From assembly GCA_023133395.1 (NCBI GenBank), contig JAGLWO010000387.1:1-9361 (forward strand): a stretch of 9,361 nt of DNA, written 5' to 3'. Both the position numbers and the translations under genes were made by a program. Each line of letters starts with the position of its first letter. The stretch's first letter is position 1. The notes below the pieces were generated by a model. It saw only the letters and a list, made by a program, of their open reading frames with translations, was not told the DNA's origin and did no database searches. This document shows, piece by piece, positions 5,798 through 9,361 of the stretch. Source of the DNA: Candidatus Cloacimonadota bacterium. GTDB taxonomy: Bacteria; Cloacimonadota; Cloacimonadia; Cloacimonadales; TCS61.

Positions 5798-5833
5798 AAA
5801 CCCTCTTAAATTCTCCCTTGAAAAGGGAGATCA
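5798..5833. repeat. 36-bp hairpin repeat, copy 2
   Basis: Same repeat as 5581-5616 with one base changed. The stem is TCTCCCTT 5812-5819 with AAGGGAGA 5823-5830 and a GAA loop. It lies about 70 bases before the promoter of the YbjQ-type gene and lacks a T-run, so I would not call it a terminator. Confidence 0.8.
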
Positions 5834-5906
5834 AATGGAAGTAGTAAATTAAATTCTAATTGACTTTTTCCAGCTTAATGAACAATTAATTCTATGATGA
5901 AGGATA

Positions 5907-5934
5907 TTGAAATTTAATAAATATATTTTACAAT
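5907..5934 (+). promoter_or_regulatory. promoter of the YbjQ-type gene
   Basis: TTGAAA (5907-5912) and TACAAT (5929-5934) with a 16-base spacer form a good sigma70-type promoter. The leader is then about 20 bases and ends in AGGAGG (5951-5956), four bases before the ATG. The same leader occurs before the gene at 3683, where a 38-bp insert separates the two boxes. Confidence 0.6.
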
Positions 5935-5960
5935 AGCTTTTATTATAGAAAGGAGGAGCA

Positions 5961-6515
5961 ATGAAAGTACTTCGATATATTGGCTCGTTAGCCTTTGTGC
6001 TCGGGTTGTTTGTTGCAGTCTTTGCAGGGGTACCATGGCACGTGCTCGTCGCTGATGATCCTGTTGTGCCTTTATGGCTGCGGATAGCGGTTTTCTGTCT
6101 TCTGGGTGGCATTCTATTGGTTCTGCTTACAGTGGCTCTGGAACAAAAGAAAGGAAAGAGACCCGCAGACAAGCCTTTACCTGCAGAGTCTGAAACCAAG
6201 GTTCTGCTACTGAATTCTGATACAGTACCCGGCAGGGAGACGCGTGAGATCCTCGGTCTGGTTCAGGGTCACACAGTTTTTGCTATCTGGCTTGGTAAAG
6301 ATCTATCTGCCCTTATCAGGCTTATTCTGGGTGGTGAATTAACCGAATATACTGAGATGATGGGAAACGCTCGGTCAATTGCTACCAACAGGATGATGAC
6401 CCGGGCTGCAGAAATGGGAGCCGATGCAATCATCAATGTTCGCTATATGACTACGAGTGTTGTGGGCAGTGCAGCTGAACTGTTAGCGTACGGCACAGCT
6501 GTTAAACTCAGCTAA
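5961..6515 (+). CDS. membrane-anchored YbjQ-type (UPF0145/DUF74) protein
   Basis: The 184-residue protein begins with two hydrophobic helices (about 5-26 and 40-61), then a charged linker (EQKKGKRPADK). Residues about 80-184 form a YbjQ/UPF0145 domain, with VPGRETREILGLVQGHTVFA at 89-108, LILGGELTEYTEMM, RMMTRAAEMGADAIINVRY and a closing ELLAYGTAVKLS. Stand-alone YbjQ proteins are about 105 residues and form ring-shaped pentamers; older databases called them heavy-metal-binding, but the function is uncertain. Here the domain would be tethered to the membrane, on the inner face if the short N-terminus is cytoplasmic. Composition is clearly less AT-rich than the genes at 914-5365, so this is probably native chromosome. 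It has a strong promoter and Shine-Dalgarno sequence. Confidence 0.88.
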   Translation: MKVLRYIGSLAFVLGLFVAVFAGVPWHVLVADDPVVPLWLRIAVFCLLGGILLVLLTVALEQKKGKRPADKPLPAESETKVLLLNSDTVPGRETREILGLVQGHTVFAIWLGKDLSALIRLILGGELTEYTEMMGNARSIATNRMMTRAAEMGADAIINVRYMTTSVVGSAAELLAYGTAVKLS

Positions 6516-6526
6516 CCAAGTTAGGT

Positions 6527-6565
6527 GAAATAAGCAGTTGCCGGAGTGACGAGATTTTCTTGGTT
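6527..6565. repeat. TTTTCTTGGTT repeat, member 2 (hairpin lost)
   Basis: The 39 bases match 5724-5762 at 35 positions. After them, CCCAAAAGAAATTACGGG resembles the 3' arm of member 1, but the 5' arm and loop are missing (about 13 bases). This copy can no longer form the stem. Confidence 0.65.
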
Positions 6566-6696
6566 CCCAAAAGAAATTACGGGAAGGCTTAAAACGATTC
6601 ATAAAAGGCTTGGAGCTGTTTTCTGTCCTCATATCAGTTAAGCGAACAAAGATTTCCTGACCGATAAGCAATCGGTTATGTTGAGCAGGTGTAGTT

Positions 6697-6793
6697 GCCT
6701 GCTTCAGAGAATGAACCAAGTTCTATCCAGCGTACTTGGAAATCATGCTATATTATGATCAACGTATCGTCTCGATGCGGTAAAAATAGGATT
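6697..6793. repeat. 97-bp dispersed repeat, copy 1
   Basis: It matches 8342-8438 without gaps at 92 of 97 positions. Inside are three dyads in a row: CCAAGT/ACTTGG around a 12-base loop, ATCAT/ATGAT around 8 bases, and CGTATCG-TCT-CGATGCG (7 bp with one G-U). It ends with TAAAAATAGGATT. In this copy that end supplies the U-tract, read on the - strand, of the terminator hairpin beginning at 6790. Confidence 0.85.
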
Positions 6794-6818
6794 CAATCGG
6801 GACGATTGAATCTTCTTT
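6781..6818. terminator. bidirectional terminator between the convergent genes
   Basis: A perfect 10-bp stem, GATTCAATCG (6790-6799) with CGATTGAATC (6803-6812), closes a three-base loop. Read on the - strand it is followed by CTATTTTTA, a good U-tract, and would stop transcripts of the zinc-ribbon gene at 6903-7127. Read on + it is followed by TTCTTT, a weaker tract, for transcripts of the YbjQ-type gene. Confidence 0.6.
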
Positions 6819-6841
6819 AGAATTTATCTTCTGAGAAAATA

Positions 6842-6882
6842 GTTTTCTTGGTTCGTTCTTTTGACAAGATAAAAGAATGAAC
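6842..6882. repeat. TTTTCTTGGTT hairpin repeat, member 3
   Basis: After AGTTTTCTTG, the arms GTTCGTTCTTTT (6851-6862) and AAAAGAATGAAC (6871-6882) pair at all 12 positions with one G-U pair, around loop GACAAGAT. It lies 20 bases beyond the stop of the zinc-ribbon gene. It has no T-run, so it is more likely a repeat or RNA-end protecting hairpin than a terminator. Confidence 0.6.
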
Positions 6883-6902
6883 GTATAAATACTTATCTTA
6901 CT

Positions 6903-7127
6903 TCAAACTTTAGTCCCTGTATAAATAAATGCGTGCTGTTTCATCTTAATGTGGTTTTTTTCAATTCTTCCTATGATATTCCCGCATGAGCACTTGATCA
7001 GGTCCCCGTCATGAATACTGAAGTCTTCCTTAATTCTATCTTTGTAACACCGCAAAACTTTCCCTTTCCCGATTTTCTCATATTTGAATATCTTACGTTT
7101 GCATCGTGCACATTTTATAGTTAGCAT
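6903..7127 (-). CDS. small zinc-ribbon protein
   Basis: A 74-residue protein with C6-x2-C9 near the N-terminus and C46-x-C48 in KCSCGNIIG, plus C27. This is the layout of a small zinc-ribbon knuckle with the two metal-binding loops about 36 residues apart. The rest is basic (KIGKGKVLRCYKDRI, KNHIKMKQHAF). I recall conserved small proteins with 'KYxKIGKGxVLRCxKDRI ... CxCGNxIG' in anaerobes, always unnamed. RNA or DNA binding is plausible from the charge but not shown. AGAGGGG lies 9 bases before the ATG and belongs to the repeat element at 7135-7229. Confidence 0.75.
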   Translation of the reverse strand: MLTIKCARCKRKIFKYEKIGKGKVLRCYKDRIKEDFSIHDGDLIKCSCGNIIGRIEKNHIKMKQHAFIYTGTKV

Positions 7128-7134
7128 AATTTAA

Positions 7135-7229
7135 AACCCCTCTTAATCTCCCCTTCCGTCTGAGCAGGATAAGTATTAGGGGAGTAATCTAAATTTATCC
7201 CCCTTTTGAAGGGGGAATTAAAGGGGGTT
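7135..7229. repeat. AACCCC...GGGGGTT hairpin element, copy 1
   Basis: The 95-bp element has near-inverted ends: AACCCCTCTTAAT at the left and ATTAAAGGGGGTT at the right, matching at 11 of 13 positions. An inner hairpin TCCCCCTT-TTG-AAGGGGGA lies near the right end. The right part (from GGGGAGTA at 7179) closely matches the second copy at 8201-8249. It lies immediately upstream of the zinc-ribbon start and provides its Shine-Dalgarno-like AGAGGGG. Confidence 0.75.
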
Positions 7230-7237
7230 GCTTGTTT

Positions 7238-7312
7238 AACCCCTCTGTTATCTCGCGGACCTCTTCGTGCTGCTCGGCTTTTGACTGATAGGAGAAGGGT
7301 TGGGGATGAGGT
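7238..7312. repeat. possible further intergenic repeat remnant
   Basis: It starts AACCCCTC like the elements at 7135 and 8129, and ends with GGAGAAGGGTTGGGGATG, a G-rich phrase of a kind often seen as dispersed repeats near gene ends. Its inverted ends are weak. It lies just beyond the stop of the uracil-DNA glycosylase gene. Confidence 0.35.
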
Positions 7313-7316
7313 CGAA

Positions 7317-8120
7317 TCATCTCAAACTCTCATCAAAACTACCGTCGGGTAACATCCAGTCCGGGTGATATTTTCCGCTTTCTTCCAATTCATATCGCAC
7401 ACAATCTTCCCAATCCCCAAAACAATAGAGCTGCTGCCAGCGGGGATTCAGCTTACCTTGTTCAGTAAACCATCTCAAAGGACAGGATGAGTGCCACTTA
7501 CATTTTTCTGAAAAAATCTTTAACTTATGATAGTTCTTTTTTAACACTTCCAAAAGCTGAGGTTTATGCAGAACGGAAGCTGGATGCTGGAGGGGATATA
7601 TCTTTCGGTTCATTCTCCATGATAGTTTCCCAAATACTTCTTTGAATTCTTTTTTATCAGGAACGGGTATGCCATATTTCTCAAAAATATAGCGTGTAGC
7701 AAAATAACCCAGTGGAACTAAAAACTCAGAATCCACTAATTCTATTTCTCTATCTAAATAATCTCCACAGGTTTGAATTTCAATTTGTTTAGGACGTCTG
7801 CATTGAGGGAGCATACATTTCACCTGGTTAGTGATGTAGAAGTTTTCTCTTTTCAATCCTTCATGTTCGAAAAGTTCATCCAGAACTTTCCCCGAAGGTC
7901 CGATAAACATCCTACCTTCTTTATTTTCGAATTCTCCCGGAGCCTGGGCAACCAGCATGATCCTGGCTTTTCTATCACCCTCACCGCATAGAGCATGTTG
8001 TCGTGTCTCAGAAAGTGAACACTGCCTGCAGTTTCTTATCGATTTATTTAAAGCCTCAAATGATAATGCTTTTTTCATATTCATATAATTGTGTGAAACA
8101 CTATAATGTGTCAAATTCAA
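7317..8120 (-). CDS. uracil-DNA glycosylase, family 4-like, with extra Cys-rich tail
   Basis: The enzyme removes uracil from DNA to start base-excision repair. Motif A is AQAPGEFENKEGRMFIGPSG (59-78) and the C-terminal active-site motif is LQHPASVL (177-184, with H179). Four Cys typical of the iron-sulphur cluster are present: C31, C34, C102 (in NQVKC) and C118. The core ends at about 204. Residues 207-267 add a module with C207, C213, C233 and C240 and a conserved-looking end (YCFGDWEDCVRY, YHPDWMLPDGS). This makes the protein longer (267) than the usual 190-220. The longest frame starts with TTG at 8118-8120, 10 bases after AGGAGGGG (8131-8138 read on -). ATGs at codons 13 and 15 would suit the family N-terminus better but have no Shine-Dalgarno sequence, so I keep TTG with doubt. 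No partner repair gene is adjacent. Confidence 0.9.
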   Translation of the reverse strand: MNLTHYSVSHNYMNMKKALSFEALNKSIRNCRQCSLSETRQHALCGEGDRKARIMLVAQAPGEFENKEGRMFIGPSGKVLDELFEHEGLKRENFYITNQVKCMLPQCRRPKQIEIQTCGDYLDREIELVDSEFLVPLGYFATRYIFEKYGIPVPDKKEFKEVFGKLSWRMNRKIYPLQHPASVLHKPQLLEVLKKNYHKLKIFSEKCKWHSSCPLRWFTEQGKLNPRWQQLYCFGDWEDCVRYELEESGKYHPDWMLPDGSFDESLR

Positions 8121-8128
8121 TCTTTCAG

Positions 8129-8249
8129 AACCCCTCCTGCCTACCCTTCAGTCTTCTCTGTACCACTCATGAGTGGTCAGATACACCGGACATGTGAAAA
8201 GGGGAGTATTCCAATTTATCCCCCTGACAAGGGGGAATAAAAGGGGGTT
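8129..8249. repeat. AACCCC...GGGGGTT hairpin element, copy 2
   Basis: The 121-bp element has the same ends as 7135-7229. Its right part (8201-8249) matches 7179-7229, with the hairpin TCCCCCT-GACA-AGGGGGA. Its middle differs and contains the perfect palindrome ACCACTCATGAGTGGT (8162-8177). Its left end, read on the - strand, provides AGGAGGGG ahead of the UDG start. Confidence 0.7.
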
Positions 8250-8260
8250 TAAGGAAAGAT

Positions 8261-8296
8261 GAGATTGCCACGTCGCTTTGTTCCTCGCAATGACAG
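8261..8296. repeat. dispersed repeat (GAGATTGCCACGTCGC type)
   Basis: GAGATTGCCACGTCGCTTTG continues to CTCGCAATGACA at 8296. ATTGC and GCAAT pair across it. From memory, very similar sequences (read on the other strand as TGTCATTGCGAGGA...) are dispersed intergenic repeats in several unrelated bacterial phyla. Only one copy is in this window. Confidence 0.5.
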
Positions 8297-8341
8297 GGAG
8301 AACCGGTTCACTCTTTCATCCTTCGTAGAACGGGCACAGTA

Positions 8342-8438
8342 GCCTGCTGCAGAGAATGGACCGAGTTTTATCCAGCGTACTTGGAAATCATGCTATATGA
8401 TGATCAACGTATCGTCTCGATGCGGTAAAAATAGGATT
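8342..8438. repeat. 97-bp dispersed repeat, copy 2
   Basis: It matches 6697-6793 at 92 of 97 positions with no gaps. It ends at 8438, inside the stop codon of the TPR gene (8437-8439), so the gene's TAA is partly made by the repeat. The change A to G in CCAAGT (here CCGAGT) keeps pairing with ACTTGG through G-U. This copy lacks the GATTCAATCG hairpin that follows copy 1. Confidence 0.85.
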
Positions 8439-9108
8439 ATAGTGGTGGAGCCTCGGTAATATAGGCGATCTTTTCAGATGCTCCTTTATGTTCCGGGTCG
8501 AATTCTATGACCTTCTTAAAAATCTCCAATGCTACAAAGGGTTTATGTTTTCTTAAGTAGGCAAGCCCAAGATGGTAATGAGCAGAAACATGATCTGGAT
8601 GCTTTTTTATAAGTTGTTCTAATCTTAAAATTGCTTTGTCATAATCTCCCTCTGCCTTCAGTGCTATTGCCTGGTGATAATTCACAATGGTTGGTTCCGG
8701 AGCTTTTTTCAATAGTTTGGCATAAGCTTTTATGCTCTTCTTTCCTTTCCCAACATGGTAATAACACAAGCCCAACCAGTTATATGCCATATATAGCTCG
8801 GAATCCATATTAATTATTTTCTTAAAGATTTTGATAGCCTTTCTGAATTGAGCAGAACGGTAATATGCCACTCCCAGCCTGTAAAGAGCATAGCTGAAAT
8901 TCGGTTTTAATTCCAGAACCTTTTTATACGATTTAACTGCTTTCTTTATATAGCCAAGCATGTAATTTATATTCGCAAGGTTCATTAATGCAGGAATACT
9001 TTCCGGGTAAATTGTCAGCATTTCTTTATATTCCTGTACAGACTCACTTAGATGTCCTTCCATCTTGTGTTTTTCTGCCAGAATAAAATGTTCTTCTGCA
9101 GTTTTCAT
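8437..9108 (-). CDS. TPR-repeat protein (about six repeats)
   Basis: A 223-residue protein made almost entirely of 34-residue tetratricopeptide repeats, at about 3-36, 37-70, 71-104, 105-138, 141-172 and 173-206. Typical Ala/Leu/Tyr/Pro positions are present, for example ALMNLANINYMLGYIKKAVK, ALYRLGVAYYRSAQFRKAIK and AHYHLGLAYL. There is no signal peptide, membrane segment or added catalytic domain, so it is probably a cytoplasmic protein-protein scaffold. The partner is unknown. GAGGA lies 7-11 bases before the ATG, in the 13-base gap after the icd stop, so it is likely co-transcribed with icd. TPR-rich proteins of this plain form are common in many phyla and the context gives no specific role. 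Confidence 0.9.
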   Translation of the reverse strand: MKTAEEHFILAEKHKMEGHLSESVQEYKEMLTIYPESIPALMNLANINYMLGYIKKAVKSYKKVLELKPNFSYALYRLGVAYYRSAQFRKAIKIFKKIINMDSELYMAYNWLGLCYYHVGKGKKSIKAYAKLLKKAPEPTIVNYHQAIALKAEGDYDKAILRLEQLIKKHPDHVSAHYHLGLAYLRKHKPFVALEIFKKVIEFDPEHKGASEKIAYITEAPPL

Positions 9109-9121
9109 AGTCTATCCTCTA

Positions 9122-9361
9122 TTACATATTCCCGATTATTTTATCTCCGAATTCAGAAGTTTTGAGCTTGGTTGCTCCTTCCATCTGGCGTTCTAAATCG
9201 TAGGTTACGGTTTTTTGTGAAATTGTTTTTTCCAGAGCGGTTTCGATCATCTTTCCTGCTTCGATCCATCCCATATATTTCAGCATCATCACACCGGAAA
9301 GGATCAATGAACTCGGATTTACTTTGTCCATTCCTGTATATTTAGGAGCAGTTCCGTGTGT
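9122..9361 (-). CDS. icd: isocitrate dehydrogenase, NADP type, C-terminal part
   Basis: The frame is open to the window edge, so the N-terminal four-fifths is missing. The visible 79 residues begin THGTAPKYTGMDKVNPSSLI and end in TSEFGDKIIGNM, very close to the end of E. coli Icd. All five residues that set NADP preference in E. coli Icd are matched in place: Lys344 and Tyr345 (APKY), Val351 (DKVNP), Tyr391 and Arg395 (TYDLER). The enzyme makes 2-oxoglutarate, CO2 and NADPH from isocitrate in the TCA cycle. The active-site Ser113 region is outside the window. The Met at 9331 is internal, not the start. The TPR gene follows 13 bases downstream. Confidence 0.92.
   Translation of the reverse strand, partial: THGTAPKYTGMDKVNPSSLILSGVMMLKYMGWIEAGKMIETALEKTISQKTVTYDLERQMEGATKLKTSEFGDKIIGNM

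Larger units (their letters stand above)
5366..5960. other. 595-base repeat-rich stretch without a convincing gene
   Basis: It holds the second truncated gene start (5415-5576), two 36-bp copies of a CTCCCTT/AAGGGAG hairpin repeat (5581-5616 and 5798-5833), one member of the TTTTCTTGGTT hairpin family (5724-5791) and the promoter of the YbjQ-type gene. The open frame at 5601-5852 starts with TTG inside one hairpin repeat and ends through the other. I regard it as repeat DNA. Confidence 0.65.
6516..6902. other. 387-base convergent intergenic stretch made of repeats
   Basis: It lies between the ends of two genes that point towards each other. It contains a TTTTCTTGGTT-family member without its hairpin (6527-6565), a small 6-bp dyad around ACCGAT (6660-6676), one copy of the 97-bp repeat (6697-6793), a terminator hairpin (6790-6812) and a complete family hairpin (6842-6882). 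No protein-coding pattern is seen on either strand. Confidence 0.7.
8121..8436. other. 316-base intergenic stretch made of repeats
   Basis: It holds the second AACCCC...GGGGGTT element (8129-8249, including a perfect 16-bp palindrome), a 36-base dispersed repeat (8261-8296) and nearly all of the second 97-bp repeat. No coding pattern is seen. The UDG and TPR genes are both on the - strand, so the UDG promoter must lie here or in its own 5' end. I see no clear one. Confidence 0.7.

Noticed and set aside
5601..5852. 83-codon open frame on +
   Set aside because: It starts with TTG inside one hairpin repeat, has no Shine-Dalgarno sequence, and its last third is the second copy of the same repeat plus a member of another repeat family. 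Read as repeat DNA.
5849..6199. 116-codon open frame on - across the YbjQ-type gene
   Set aside because: It lies antisense to a clear gene and its promoter. The low-complexity Thr/Ser/Pro-rich product looks like a shadow.
6483..6719. 78-codon open frame on - in the convergent gap
   Set aside because: It overlaps the end of the YbjQ-type gene and two repeat copies, and has no protein-like pattern or ribosome site.
7773..8197. Two open frames on + opposite the UDG gene
   Set aside because: Both are antisense to a well-supported enzyme with all its motifs. The products are Phe/Ser-rich shadows.

Overview
This is an AT-rich bacterial chromosome segment. Two lower-AT, housekeeping-like flanks enclose a strongly AT-rich accessory block at about 670-5400. 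Dispersed hairpin repeats and the intact isocitrate dehydrogenase C-terminus suggest an anaerobic or environmental candidate-phylum bacterium. Candidatus Cloacimonadota is a guess from the overall style of proteins and intergenic repeats, not something the sequence proves.

Layout. Left flank (1-670): the C-terminal part of an alpha/beta hydrolase, an orphan C-terminal scrap resembling an HD-domain phosphohydrolase, and five copies of the near-palindrome AAACTTC(C/G)GAAGTTT. Accessory block, all on the + strand: a class II Fic AMP-transferase with a C-terminal winged helix and a cluster of TGAGAC-type half-sites in front of it; a single-HKD phospholipase-D-type nuclease fused to a DpnI-like winged helix; an overlapping 89-residue small protein; a 67-residue small protein; a nuclease-like protein with a DUF5655-like C-terminus; and an ORF6N regulator gene broken by one extra A. 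The ORF6N gene lies between two copies of the 5' end of an unknown gene.

Right flank: a patchwork of repeats (5366-5906), then a membrane-anchored YbjQ-type protein on + facing a zinc-ribbon protein on -. A hairpin that works as a terminator in both directions lies between them. Further right, all on the - strand, are a family 4-like uracil-DNA glycosylase with an extra Cys-rich tail, a TPR protein, and the C-terminus of NADP-type isocitrate dehydrogenase (icd). The icd and TPR genes are 13 nt apart and look like one operon.

How it fits together. The Fic and PLD genes follow one another in the style of a defence or conflict island. The PLD-winged-helix protein is the best candidate for something new: its DNA-reading domain is the one DpnI uses for N6-methyladenine in GATC, and the window has no methyltransferase, as expected for modification-dependent restriction. 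The DUF5655-like gene and the YbjQ-type gene share nearly the same leader and ribosome-binding site, but one copy is split by a 38-bp hairpin insert between its -35 and -10 boxes. The intergenic DNA holds at least five repeat families. Some seem to serve as terminators or to carry Shine-Dalgarno sequences for the neighbouring genes.
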